From Pseudomonadota bacterium (GTDB lineage Bacteria; Myxococcota_A; Polyangia; Polyangiales; Polyangiaceae): a stretch of DNA of 64,000 nt. The notes beneath the pieces are model-generated. The model was not told the DNA's origin, did no database searches, and saw nothing but the letters and a program-made list of their open reading frames with translations. Of this stretch, positions 23,656 through 31,776 are shown one piece after another. Location: NCBI GenBank assembly GCA_023423895.1, contig JAFAER010000249.1, forward strand, positions 1 through 64,000, given 5' to 3'. The position numbers and the translations under genes are program-made. The first letter of the stretch is position 1. The number at the start of each line of letters is the position of its first letter.

Positions 23656-25041
23656 TCACTGCACGAAATCGTTCATCTGGATCAGAGGCATCAGAATCGA
23701 GAATGCGATGAAGCCGACGCCGCCTCCCATGAACACGATGATGAGCGGCTCGAGCAGGCTCGTCATCGCCTGCACCCGCGTCTCGACCTGAGCATCGTAG
23801 GCGCGGGACACGTTCTCGAGCATCGTCTCGAGCTGACCGGATCGCTCGCCGACCGCGATCATGTGGATGACGATCGGAGGGAACTGCTTGCTGCGCTTGA
23901 GCGGAACGGAGATCGACTCACCTTCGCGGATCGACCCGGTCGCGTCTTCGACGATCTTCGAGAGCATCGCATTGTCGAGGACGTGCCGGACGATCTCCAT
24001 GGCCTTGAGCAGCGGCACGCCGCTCTTCAGCAGCGTCGCGAGCGTGCGCGAGAAGCGCGACACCGCGAGCATCTGGAACACTGGACCGAACAGAGGAAGC
24101 TTGAGCTTCATTCCGTCGAACCAGATCTGCCCCGCCGGTGTCCCGAGATAGACGAGGAAGCGCGCGAGCACCAATCCGAACACGACGCCGACGGCGATGC
24201 CGATGGAGTACGAGACCATCGACGCCACGGCGAAGAAGAAGAGCACGAGCGCACTGCCGGCGATGATCGCAGCCGCGGTCCACGCGGTCTTCTTCGTGCC
24301 TGGCGCCAACGCCTTGCGCGTGAAGACCATCGACGCGAGCGCCGTCACGAACCCGAGCGCTTCGTTCGACGACAGCGCGCTCGACACGAAGATGAGCAGC
24401 GCCGTGTACCAGGGCAGCGCACGGTCGAGCGTCGAGTAGATGTTCGTCACCTTCGGCACGACGACGATCATCATGACCGTCATGAGGCCCGTGCCGAGGA
24501 GGAGCATGAGGATCGGATACGCGAGCGCACCGCCGACCTTGCCGCGCAGGTGCGCCTGCTTCTCCATGAACTCGGCGAGCCGCTCGAGCACCGTCTCGAG
24601 CGTGCCCGACACCTCTCCGGCCGCGACCATGTTCGTGTAGATGGGCGGGAAGATGTGCGGGTGAGCCTCGAGCGCCTTCGCGAGGCTCGTACCTTCGTTC
24701 AGGCGGTCGCGGATCAGCGCGAGCGTCTTCTTGAGCTCCTCCTTGTCGACCTGCTCGATGAGCGCCGACACGGCCTCGACGAGCGGGATGCCTGCGCCGA
24801 CGAGCGTCGAGAGCTGGCGCGTGAGCATCGCGACGTCGCCGACGGAGACGCGTCGGAAGAACGCACCGAAGTCGATCGACCGGCCGCCCTTCTTGCCGCG
24901 CTTCTCCTCCGACGCCTCGGTGAGGAGGATGCCTTCACGCTTGAGCGCGGCACGCAGGGCCTTCTGGTTGTCCGCGTCGCGGACACCGCTCACCTTCTTG
25001 CCGCTCGCGACCGCGAGCCCGGTGTAGACCCAGACCGCCAT
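23656..25041 (-). CDS. gspF: Type II secretion inner-membrane platform protein GspF
   Basis: A 461-residue polytopic protein with two T2SF/PilC-like domains: FRRVSVGDVAMLTRQLSTLVGAGIPLVEAV near 60-90 and MLAVSRFSRTLATLLKSGVPLLKAMEIV in the second half, and GEVSGTLETVLERLAEFME / GERSGQLETMLENVSRAYD as the paired signatures. GspF proteins are usually near 400 residues. The excess comes from a hydrophobic insert between the two domains (about residues 215-300; MVFTRKALAPGTKKTAWT, then AAAIIAGSALVLFFFAVASM and SIGIAVGVVFGLVLARFLVY), which adds about two membrane spans. It works with the GspE ATPase at the base of the secretion pump. The gene starts 3 bp after gspE. Confidence 0.93.
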   Translation of the reverse strand: MAVWVYTGLAVASGKKVSGVRDADNQKALRAALKREGILLTEASEEKRGKKGGRSIDFGAFFRRVSVGDVAMLTRQLSTLVGAGIPLVEAVSALIEQVDKEELKKTLALIRDRLNEGTSLAKALEAHPHIFPPIYTNMVAAGEVSGTLETVLERLAEFMEKQAHLRGKVGGALAYPILMLLLGTGLMTVMMIVVVPKVTNIYSTLDRALPWYTALLIFVSSALSSNEALGFVTALASMVFTRKALAPGTKKTAWTAAAIIAGSALVLFFFAVASMVSYSIGIAVGVVFGLVLARFLVYLGTPAGQIWFDGMKLKLPLFGPVFQMLAVSRFSRTLATLLKSGVPLLKAMEIVRHVLDNAMLSKIVEDATGSIREGESISVPLKRSKQFPPIVIHMIAVGERSGQLETMLENVSRAYDAQVETRVQAMTSLLEPLIIVFMGGGVGFIAFSILMPLIQMNDFVQ

Positions 25042-25044
25042 CGA

Positions 25045-26856
25045 TCACACCCTCACGTTTCGAGCGCTCGGCGGAGCCACTTCGGCCTCGACGTCGTCCT
25101 GCGTGGCGACGAGGATCTCCTCGACGCTGGTGAGGCCCGAGAGCACCTTGCGCGCGCCGTCGTCGCGCAGGCTGTCCATCCCCTGTTCGATCGCCGCGCG
25201 CTTGATGGTCTGCGCATCGGCGCCCTTGAGGACGAGCGGCCCGACGACGTCGTCCATCATCAGGAGCTCGTAGATGCCGCGTCGTCCGCTGAAGCCGGTC
25301 TGGGCGCAGCGGTCGCACCCCTTCGGCTTGAAGAACGTGAGATACGGCGGCGGGTCCTCCTCGAGCGGGTCGGCCGACTGCACGTTGCGCGGGTAGTAGC
25401 GCGAAGCCGCGTTCATCTGGCGCTTGCGCCGCGTCGCCGCGCGCTCGCTGGTGATGCCGAGCTCCTCCAGGTCCGTCCGCGAGGCTTCGTAAGGCTCCTT
25501 GCAGTGCGGGCACAGGACGCGCACGAGTCGCTGCGCGAGGATGCCGATGACGGATGAGCGGAGCAAGAACGGCTCGACGCCCATGTCGACCATACGAGTG
25601 AACGCACCGGCGGCGTCGTTCGTGTGGATCGTGGAGAGCACGAGGTGACCCGTGAGCGACGCGTTGATCGCGATCTCGACCGTCTCCTTGTCGCGGATCT
25701 CACCGACCATGACGACGTCGGGATCCTGACGGAGAAAGGCGCGGAGCGCGCTGGCGAACGTCAGGCCGATCTTCGCGTTGACGTGGACCTGGTGGATTTG
25801 CGGGAGCTCGTACTCGACCGGGTCCTCGGCGGTGAGGATGTTGATGTTCGGCTGGTTGATCCGGTTGAGGCACGCATAGAGCGTCGTCGTCTTACCGGAG
25901 CCGGTCGGGCCGGTGACGAGGATGATGCCGTCGGGCCGATGGATGAGATTGTCCATCAGGGCGTAGTCGCGCCCACTGAAGCCGAGATCGGGCAGGTCGA
26001 GCAGGACGCTCGACTTGTTGAGCAGACGCATGACGATCCGCTCGTAGCCGCGGCTCGTCGGGATGGTGCTGACGCGGATGTCGAAGCTCTTGCCCGCGAT
26101 CTTCTTCGTGATGCGGCCGTCCTGCGGGAGGCGCTTCTCGGCGATGTTCAGCGCGCTCTCGATCTTGATGCGGCTGACGATGCTGCTCATGAAGGCGCGC
26201 GGGGCACGACGCGCGATGTAGAGCTCGCCGTCGATGCGATAGCGGACGATGACCTCTTTCTCTTCCGGCTCGATGTGGATATCGCTCGCGCGCTCCTTCA
26301 TCGCCTGGAGGAAGAGCGAGTTGACCCACCGGATGACGGGCGCCTCGTCGTCGGAGTCGAGGATGTCGCCGACCCCGGCTTCGTCGACCTGCTCCTCGTC
26401 GCTCTCGAGCTCGCCACCGCCGGCCTCCCGCTCGTAGACGCGGTTGATCGCGTCTTCGATCCGCTCGGAGGGGGCGACGCTCGCCTCGACGGGCTTGCCG
26501 AAGAGGACGCGAATCTCGTCGAGCGCGATCGTGTCGAACGGGTCGCCGATGAGACAGAACACCGAGAAGTCGTCCTCGGCCGTGACGAGGATCTTGTGGG
26601 ACTTGGCGAAGCTGATGGGCAGACGCGTCGCGAGCGCGGTCGAGATGCGCTCCGGCTCGGGCTTGTCGACGTACGGCAGCTCGGACTCGTCCGCGAGCGC
26701 CTTCGCGATGGTCGCCTCGTCGACGATGTTGCCGTTCACGAGCAGGTCGACGAGGTCGATCCCCTTCTCGCGCTGCACGGCGTAGAGCGGCTCGAGGCGC
26801 TCGATCGGGACGCCGGCGCGACGATGAAGGATCTCTCCGAGAAAGCGCTGTTCCAT
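25045..26856 (-). CDS. gspE: Type II secretion ATPase GspE
   Basis: The cytoplasmic hexameric ATPase that drives pseudopilus assembly, 603 residues. Residues 1-150 are the N1-type domain (MEQRFLGEILHRRAGVPIERL), followed by an acidic linker. The core has ASDIHIEPEEKEVIVRYRIDG (190-210), Walker A GPTGSGKTT (316-324), the Asp box LTAEDPVEYELPQI, Walker B DPDVVMVGEIRDKET and the His box HLVLSTIHTNDA. A zinc-type tetracysteine region is present (CPHCKEPYEA ... CDRCAQTGFSGR), with an unusually long basic loop between the two pairs. The repeat immediately upstream ends in GGAG five bases from the ATG, so the repeat itself supplies the ribosome site. Confidence 0.96.
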   Translation of the reverse strand: MEQRFLGEILHRRAGVPIERLEPLYAVQREKGIDLVDLLVNGNIVDEATIAKALADESELPYVDKPEPERISTALATRLPISFAKSHKILVTAEDDFSVFCLIGDPFDTIALDEIRVLFGKPVEASVAPSERIEDAINRVYEREAGGGELESDEEQVDEAGVGDILDSDDEAPVIRWVNSLFLQAMKERASDIHIEPEEKEVIVRYRIDGELYIARRAPRAFMSSIVSRIKIESALNIAEKRLPQDGRITKKIAGKSFDIRVSTIPTSRGYERIVMRLLNKSSVLLDLPDLGFSGRDYALMDNLIHRPDGIILVTGPTGSGKTTTLYACLNRINQPNINILTAEDPVEYELPQIHQVHVNAKIGLTFASALRAFLRQDPDVVMVGEIRDKETVEIAINASLTGHLVLSTIHTNDAAGAFTRMVDMGVEPFLLRSSVIGILAQRLVRVLCPHCKEPYEASRTDLEELGITSERAATRRKRQMNAASRYYPRNVQSADPLEEDPPPYLTFFKPKGCDRCAQTGFSGRRGIYELLMMDDVVGPLVLKGADAQTIKRAAIEQGMDSLRDDGARKVLSGLTSVEEILVATQDDVEAEVAPPSARNVRV

Positions 26857-27038
26857 CAGGCTCCAGGCTCCAGGCTCCAGGCTCCAGGAAGAGCGAGAGG
26901 GATCGCTCTCGGGCTCGGGCCTCGGGCCTCGGCGAGAGCGGAGCTCGGATGGGGGTGTACTGCGTTCATCATCGCCTCTCTCTCTTCTCTCTTCAGCTTC
27001 GCTCTCCCTGGAGCCTGGAGCCTGGAGCCTGGAGCCTG
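26857..27038. repeat. Perfect 32-bp inverted repeat built from 7-bp units
   Basis: The left arm (26857-26888) is four and a half tandem copies of GCTCCAG/CTCCAGG; the right arm (27007-27038) is its exact reverse complement (CCTGGAG units). The arms match over all 32 bases and are 118 bp apart. The element fills the gspD-gspE gap and touches the gspE start codon. A very stable stem could form in the operon RNA or in single-stranded DNA. The loop is rich in CTCGGGC and CTCTCT words. Confidence 0.9.
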
Positions 27039-27045
27039 AAGCCCC

Positions 27046-29685
27046 CTACTTCTCGATCCTCTCCACGTTCCTCACCGCCGGGTTCACGTTGACGGGCGGA
27101 GTACCGGCGCCGGGGGCTGGAGCGCTTCCCGGCGGTGTCGGCGCTGGGCTCGGATTGGGCGTCGTCCCCCCCGCGCCGCCCGGTGACCTCATGTTCTGCG
27201 GCATCTCGAGCGGCTGTTGCGGGTCGTGCGTCTTCGGCGTCTTCGGCCGAGCGATCTCCTCGAGGCGCTTGCGCTCCTCGAGCTTGAGGTAGGCCTGGCG
27301 AATGTCCTCGACGAGGCCGTTCGTGCGCGACCAGTCCTTCGGCGGCTTGTACTCCGTCGACTCGCTGAAGACGAAGTAGCGATCGAGATATTCCTGACGC
27401 TCCTGCATCTTCCGCTCGAAGACCGTGCGGAGGTCGTCCTGGCTCCGGATGATGTACGGCGTGAGGACGAGGATGAGGTTTCGCTTCTCGTTCTGGTTGG
27501 TGCGCTTGCGGAAGAGCGCGCCGAGCACCGGGATGTCGCCGAGCACGGGGACCTTCTCTTCCGTGCGCCCGACGACGTTGCGGATGAGACCGCCGATCAC
27601 GATCGTCTGCTGATCGGCGACGACGAGCTTGGTCGTCGCCGTGCGCTTGCCGATCTGGAACGCGCCCGACGTACCGCCGACGTTCGCGCCGACCTCGCTG
27701 ATCTCTTCGGTGATGTCGAGCCGGACCTCGTTCGAGTCGTTGAGGTGAGGCTTGACCTTGATCTTCGTACCGACGTCCTGACGGGCGACGCCGCCGAACG
27801 CGCCGAGGCCGCCGAGCGCGCCGAGGCCGCCGAGGGCTCCGGCCCCGCCCGCAGCGCCGGTGGCGCCCGCGAGACCGGCGAGCGAGCCGAGGCCCTGGTT
27901 CGTCTGCAACGGGACGTTGTCGCCGACGTTGATCTCCGCGTCCTCGTTGTCGAGCGCGAGGATGTGGGGCGTCGAGAGCAGGTCCGTGTCGCCGGTACGC
28001 GCGATCGCCTGGATGAACGTACCGAACGCCGGGATCGAGATGCCGGTGCCGAGGAAGTTCTGCGAGCCGGCGACGCCGGGGCCGCGGACACCGAGCGCGA
28101 AGCCCTGCAGCGCTTCGGGGTCGGTCGGGATCGGCGGGATCGTGTTCGTGATCTTGTTACCGCCGAAGAGGATCGAGTCGTTGTCCGCCTGGATGCCCGA
28201 GTCGAACGGAGCACCGCCGTGGAAGCTGATGCCGAACGTGTCCGAGCGCTTCAGCTGGAGGTCCATGATGACCGCCTCGATGAACACCTGGCGGCGCGGC
28301 TGATCGAGCCGGTCGATGACGGCGCGGAGCGAGACGTAGTCACGGAGCGACGACGTGATGACGATCGAGTTCGTCGCCTTGTCGGCCGAGACCTTCACGC
28401 CGCCTTCGAAGATGCCGGACTGCGTCGCGCCCGGCGCGGCCGCCGCCTGCGCAGCGCCTCGTCCTCCGGGCCCCGCGGGAGCGCCCGGCGTCGTGGCTCC
28501 GCCGGCCCCGGTGATGATGTCGTTCAGCGTCTTCGTGAGCTCGGTCGCGTCCGCGTGCTGCAGCGGAAGGACGTGGATCTCGCCCTCGCCGGTCTGCGGC
28601 ACGTCGATGCGCTTGATGAGCTCGAGCATCCGCAAGTACGCGCGCTCGGTCGCGACGATGATGAGCGAGTTCGAGCGGTCGTCCGAGACGACCTTCGCGA
28701 CGTGGAGATCGCCGACGGCAGGCGCCACGCTCGTCGTGCCTCCGCCCCCGGCCTTCGGGGCAGACGGGGCACTCGCGGTCCCCTTCACGTCGAACAGCTC
28801 GTTGATCTTCTTCTCGACCTCGGCGGCCGACGAGTAGTGGATCGGCTCGATGAAGACCTGATCGCCGGAAGAGCCGACGTCGATCTCCTCGAGGATGCTC
28901 ATCATCCGCCGGATGTTCGTTCCGGTGTCCGTGATGATGATCATGTTCCCCGGTCCGTAGACCGTGATGTCGGCTTCCTTCGACTTGAACTTGCCGAGCA
29001 CGCCTGCCGCATCGTCGGCGCTGATGTGCCCGAGGCGGTGCATCCGCGTGACGTAGCGATCTTCGTTAGGCGCTCCTTGATGAGAGCCGTAGATCGGCGT
29101 CTCGCTCGACGCGATCGCGTCGGTATCGACGATCTTGAGGAAGCGACCGTGCGGCACGACCGTGAGCTTGTTCGCCTCGAGGATCGAGAGGAACGCCTGG
29201 TACGCCTCGGCGACGGTCACCTTCTGCGGCGAGTACACGCTCGCTTTGATGTTCTTGACCTTGCCGCCGAAGATGAAGCGCTTGCCCGTGAGCTGCGAGA
29301 TCACGCGGACGAGCTCGCCGAGGTCGGCCTCCTCGAGCGAGAACGCGACCTTGTAGTTGGGGCTGCGCGGCTCGAACTCGAGGCCGCTCTCGAACTGGGC
29401 GAGGCCGCTCGTGTCTGCTTGCGCCTTGCCGGTGGTCCCTGCGCCCGTCGTTCCGCTGGTCCCACCGGCAGACGCGCCCGTGGTTCCACCAGGAGTAGCG
29501 GGAGGCGACGGTGCAGCGGCGGGTGTTGCCGCCGGCGCAGTCCCGCCCGTGACGGCGGAGGTGGCTCCGGCGCCGGGGACGTTGACCGCGCGATCGCGAA
29601 GGCGTGGTTGGGCGTGCAGCGGCCCGACGACGAATGGGACGGCGCAGACGACGAGCGTCAGGAGGGCGACGTTTCGCTTCTTCAT
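27046..29685 (-). CDS. gspD: Type II secretion outer-membrane secretin GspD
   Basis: The multimeric outer-membrane channel, 879 residues. Signal peptide MKKRNVALLTLVVCAVPFVVGPLHAQ, then a long Ala/Gly/Thr/Pro linker, the N0 domain (VAFSLEEADLGELVRVISQLTGKRFIFGG), and N1-N3 repeats (VFIEPIHYSSAAEVEKKINELFD; IHVLPLQHADATELTKTLNDII; VFIEAVIMDLQLKRSDTFGISF). The secretin domain has the diagnostic VPVLGDIPVLGALFRKRTN and NLILVLTPYIIRSQDDL. A Gly/Ala/Leu-rich stretch (GALGGLGALGGLGAFGG) lies at the gate region, more extended than usual. A C-terminal S-domain-like tail follows, ending in a Pro-rich segment; no pilotin gene is in view. It lies 21 bp after a small membrane-protein gene. Confidence 0.95.
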   Translation of the reverse strand: MKKRNVALLTLVVCAVPFVVGPLHAQPRLRDRAVNVPGAGATSAVTGGTAPAATPAAAPSPPATPGGTTGASAGGTSGTTGAGTTGKAQADTSGLAQFESGLEFEPRSPNYKVAFSLEEADLGELVRVISQLTGKRFIFGGKVKNIKASVYSPQKVTVAEAYQAFLSILEANKLTVVPHGRFLKIVDTDAIASSETPIYGSHQGAPNEDRYVTRMHRLGHISADDAAGVLGKFKSKEADITVYGPGNMIIITDTGTNIRRMMSILEEIDVGSSGDQVFIEPIHYSSAAEVEKKINELFDVKGTASAPSAPKAGGGGTTSVAPAVGDLHVAKVVSDDRSNSLIIVATERAYLRMLELIKRIDVPQTGEGEIHVLPLQHADATELTKTLNDIITGAGGATTPGAPAGPGGRGAAQAAAAPGATQSGIFEGGVKVSADKATNSIVITSSLRDYVSLRAVIDRLDQPRRQVFIEAVIMDLQLKRSDTFGISFHGGAPFDSGIQADNDSILFGGNKITNTIPPIPTDPEALQGFALGVRGPGVAGSQNFLGTGISIPAFGTFIQAIARTGDTDLLSTPHILALDNEDAEINVGDNVPLQTNQGLGSLAGLAGATGAAGGAGALGGLGALGGLGAFGGVARQDVGTKIKVKPHLNDSNEVRLDITEEISEVGANVGGTSGAFQIGKRTATTKLVVADQQTIVIGGLIRNVVGRTEEKVPVLGDIPVLGALFRKRTNQNEKRNLILVLTPYIIRSQDDLRTVFERKMQERQEYLDRYFVFSESTEYKPPKDWSRTNGLVEDIRQAYLKLEERKRLEEIARPKTPKTHDPQQPLEMPQNMRSPGGAGGTTPNPSPAPTPPGSAPAPGAGTPPVNVNPAVRNVERIEK

Positions 29686-29706
29686 CGACGTGTTCGGATT
29701 CGGATC

Positions 29707-30006
29707 TCAGATCGGATGGGACCCGACGTCTCCGCGAGCAGGCGAGAGTACGGGCTTCGGTGCTGCGGATTTGGTGCTGCCTTCGACCTCGGCGCTCCCG
29801 GCGCCCGACTCCTGCGCGGAATTCCCCATCGCCTTGTTCGTGATCACGACGGCGCCCACGGAGAGCACACCTACGAACAGAACGCACGATCCAACCAGCA
29901 CGGCCGTCGTGCGAAGCGTCTGCGCGAACAGACCGCGAGACTCGCCCGTCGCGAACTTCATCGCCGTGACGTGAGGGGTGGTGTCGCTGCGGGACGGCTG
30001 GCTCAT
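29707..30006 (-). CDS. Small single-pass membrane protein in the gspC-gspD junction
   Basis: A 99-residue protein with one membrane segment (TLRTTAVLVGSCVLFVGVLSVGAVVI, about 30-55), a short polar N-terminus (MSQPSRSDTTPHVTAMKFATGES) and a Ser/Gly/Pro-rich C-terminus that would face the periplasm. I recognise no family. It starts 7 bp after the gspC stop and ends 21 bp before gspD, so it is packed like a true operon member. Position and topology suggest a helper of GspC or of secretin targeting; this is inference. There is no lipobox, so it is not a pilotin of the GspS type. Confidence 0.65.
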   Translation of the reverse strand: MSQPSRSDTTPHVTAMKFATGESRGLFAQTLRTTAVLVGSCVLFVGVLSVGAVVITNKAMGNSAQESGAGSAEVEGSTKSAAPKPVLSPARGDVGSHPI

Positions 30007-30013
30007 CGCGGGC

Positions 30014-30979
30014 TCACTTGATGTTGTAGTCGAGGTTCATGTTCTGCCCGCGGCGGTTCAGGCTGATGGTCAGCTTCTCCGCAGTGCGCAGACGCGCGTA
30101 CGCTTCGAGCGCCTTCTCCGGGCTCGACATGTCGAAGCCGTTGATCGTCTGCAGACGATCGCCGTTCTCCATGCCGAGGACTCCGAGCAGCGCGTCCGGC
30201 TTGACGCCGAAGAGGCGGATGCCGACGACGCGCCCGTTCTCCTGCTCGGGGACGATGCGCGCCTGACGCATCAGGTCCGCCTGGTTCTCGAGGATCTTGT
30301 CGACGACGCCGCGATCGATGTTGTACTCGGTCGCGCTCACCTTCTGGATGCCCTTGGCGATCGAAGGATCGAGCGTCTTGCCGCCCGAGGGCGCCGCGCT
30401 GGTCGTCGGCGGAGGCGTGGGAGCGGCCACCTTCACCTCGGCCTTGTCGAAGAGCGTCGCCTGACAGAGCGAGCCGCCGCTCTCGAGCCACACGCGATCC
30501 CAGCCGACGAAGTGGACCTGCTTGCCGCTCACGTCGCCCCCGCGGCGGCGCATGATGCTCTTGCCGTCGCCGCTGCCGAAGGTCGCGAACGACCACTCCG
30601 GATCGCCGGAGGCAGCGATGATGAGGACCTTCACGCCGTCACACTTCGGCGCGTTCCAGGGATCGCTCGTATCGACCGGGCCGCCAGAGGCGACCTCGCC
30701 GTTCTCGTCGGAGACCGGCGGCGGCTTCAGCGACCCGGTGACGTGATCGAAGGGGTTGCGGTTGAGGATCGCCTCGGCGCTCGTGTTCCGCGCCGTCGCT
30801 CCCGAAGCGGGCGCGATCTTGGCGACGGGGGGCGGCGCTGCGAGAGCCTTCTCGTCGGGCCCGAGACCGATCCCCACGAGCTGCGTCACGGCCTGCGCGT
30901 TGAGCAGCGCAGCGATCGCGATCAGAGGGAGGATCACGATCCAGAAGTTCTTCTTGAGCAGCTGATCGACTTGGACCAT
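30014..30979 (-). CDS. gspC: Type II secretion protein GspC
   Basis: A 321-residue bitopic inner-membrane protein that joins the platform to the secretin. N-terminal membrane segment (LLKKNFWIVILPLIAIAALLNAQAV), linker, then the homology region with AEAILNRNPFDHVTG and VKVLIIAASGDPEWSFATFGSGDG...VWLESGGS, contacting GspD N0 in known systems. The C-terminal PDZ-like domain is seen in GVVDKILENQADLMRQARIVPEQENGRVVGIRLFGVKPDALLGVLGMENGDRLQTINGFDMSSPEKALEAY-type sequence. The closing strands KLTISLNRRGQNMNLDYNIK complete the PDZ fold. First gene of the type II operon; a sigma-54-like promoter lies about 80 bp upstream. Confidence 0.92.
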   Translation of the reverse strand: MVQVDQLLKKNFWIVILPLIAIAALLNAQAVTQLVGIGLGPDEKALAAPPPVAKIAPASGATARNTSAEAILNRNPFDHVTGSLKPPPVSDENGEVASGGPVDTSDPWNAPKCDGVKVLIIAASGDPEWSFATFGSGDGKSIMRRRGGDVSGKQVHFVGWDRVWLESGGSLCQATLFDKAEVKVAAPTPPPTTSAAPSGGKTLDPSIAKGIQKVSATEYNIDRGVVDKILENQADLMRQARIVPEQENGRVVGIRLFGVKPDALLGVLGMENGDRLQTINGFDMSSPEKALEAYARLRTAEKLTISLNRRGQNMNLDYNIK

Positions 30980-31056
30980 TTCGCTAACTGGCTACCGAAG
31001 CAGAGCTGACGGATGAGTGTCGAGGCGAGCGTTCCTACGTGTCCGTGGCGCTCTTA

Positions 31057-31072
31057 AGCGAAGGGCATGCCA
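31057..31072 (-). promoter_or_regulatory. Candidate sigma-54 promoter for gspC
   Basis: Read on the minus strand, TGGCATGCCCTTCGCT keeps the invariant GG (-24) and GC (-12) of the sigma-54 consensus TGGCAC-N5-TTGCA at the right spacing, with mismatches at the sixth and one T position. Predicted transcription would start near 31045, about 65 bp before the gspC ATG. No enhancer-binding-protein site was identified. One chance match in a 64-kb window is possible. Confidence 0.35.
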
Positions 31073-31197
31073 CAGCTTTAGCTGCCGAAGATCAAGAGGA
31101 TTCTCGGCAGAATGAGGGGTGTGGGAAACGCGTGGCTCGCCAGGTTGGCGCCAGGCCCGGTGAGAGACCCGCGCCGGTGACAATCTGACAACCGGAT

Positions 31198-31266
31198 CTC
31201 TCGGGCTCTCGGGCTCTCGGGGCTCTCGGGCTCTCGGGGCTCTCGGGGCTCTCGGGGCTCTCGGGA
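31198..31266. repeat. Tandem CTCTCGGG repeat
   Basis: About seven units of (G)GCTCTCGG, 8-10 bp each, in tandem; the units differ only in the number of G. It sits between the hypothetical gene at 31296 and gspC, upstream of the operon promoter. Unit length is irregular, so slippage during replication is likely. There are no spacers, so it is not CRISPR. Confidence 0.75.
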
Positions 31267-31295
31267 GGGACTGCGGCCCCGAGCGGAGGCGGAGA

Positions 31296-31661
31296 TCAAA
31301 GCCCGAGCGCGGCCCGGCTCACGAGGAGGTACGCCTCGGCGACGGCTTCGGCGGACTCGTCGGCGCCGAGCGCCGGGCTGCCGTCGCCGTTCGCGCGCGT
31401 CAGGCGCAGTCCGTGGTCCGAGCCGGTGATGAGGATCGAGGTCCCCGCGCTCGAGTCGTCGACGGCGTATGCGATCGCAGGCACGTCCGCCCCATCCGCT
31501 CGACGCCCGACGACGTGCCAGGTCCCGGCGACGCCCTCATCGGACTCCCAGACGATCGTCGTGACCGCAACGCCGTCGGCGTCCTCCTGAGCGCGGAACC
31601 GCATCGAGCCCCCTTCCGGAATGGCGTCGTGCTCTTCGACCTGAACGTGAACGAAACGCAT
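31296..31661 (-). CDS. Hypothetical small protein
   Basis: A 121-residue protein that I do not recognise. MRFVHVQVEEHDAIPEGGSMRFRAQEDADGVAVTTIVWESDEG is followed by GTWHVVGRRADGADVPAIAYAVDDSSAGTSILITGSDHGLRLTRANGDGSPALGADESAEAVAEAYLLVSRAALGL. The alternating polar/hydrophobic pattern suggests a small beta-rich soluble domain with a C-terminal helix. No signal or membrane segment. The acidic composition and balanced residues argue for a real gene rather than a shadow frame. It lies between cysD (divergent) and the secretion operon, with no clear link to either. Confidence 0.6.
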   Translation of the reverse strand: MRFVHVQVEEHDAIPEGGSMRFRAQEDADGVAVTTIVWESDEGVAGTWHVVGRRADGADVPAIAYAVDDSSAGTSILITGSDHGLRLTRANGDGSPALGADESAEAVAEAYLLVSRAALGL

Positions 31662-31776
31662 GCGACCTGGAGTGTCTTGCGACCGGGCGTGTCTGAAGTC
31701 CGAAGAACGATGAGCCGATGCTCGTCACCAGGTCTACCCGACTCTCATTCGTCATGCTAGACACTCATTCATTATC

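Larger units (their letters stand above)
30980..31295. other. Upstream region of the secretion operon
   Basis: A 316-bp gap holding the presumed gspC promoter (31057-31072), the gspC leader of about 65 bp and a tandem CTCGGG repeat (31198-31266). No gene was recognised. The short open frames crossing it translate the repeat and are not convincing. Confidence 0.5.

Noticed and set aside
26857..27038. CRISPR or insertion sequence ends
   Set aside because: No spacers, and no transposase or target duplication is visible between the arms; only a repeat-based inverted structure.
27217..30021. 934-codon open frame on the plus strand
   Set aside because: Antisense to gspD for its full length; composition biased to Arg/Asp/Glu with no family match.
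31198..31266. CRISPR-like array
   Set aside because: Units are 8-10 bp with no spacers, so this is simple tandem sequence.
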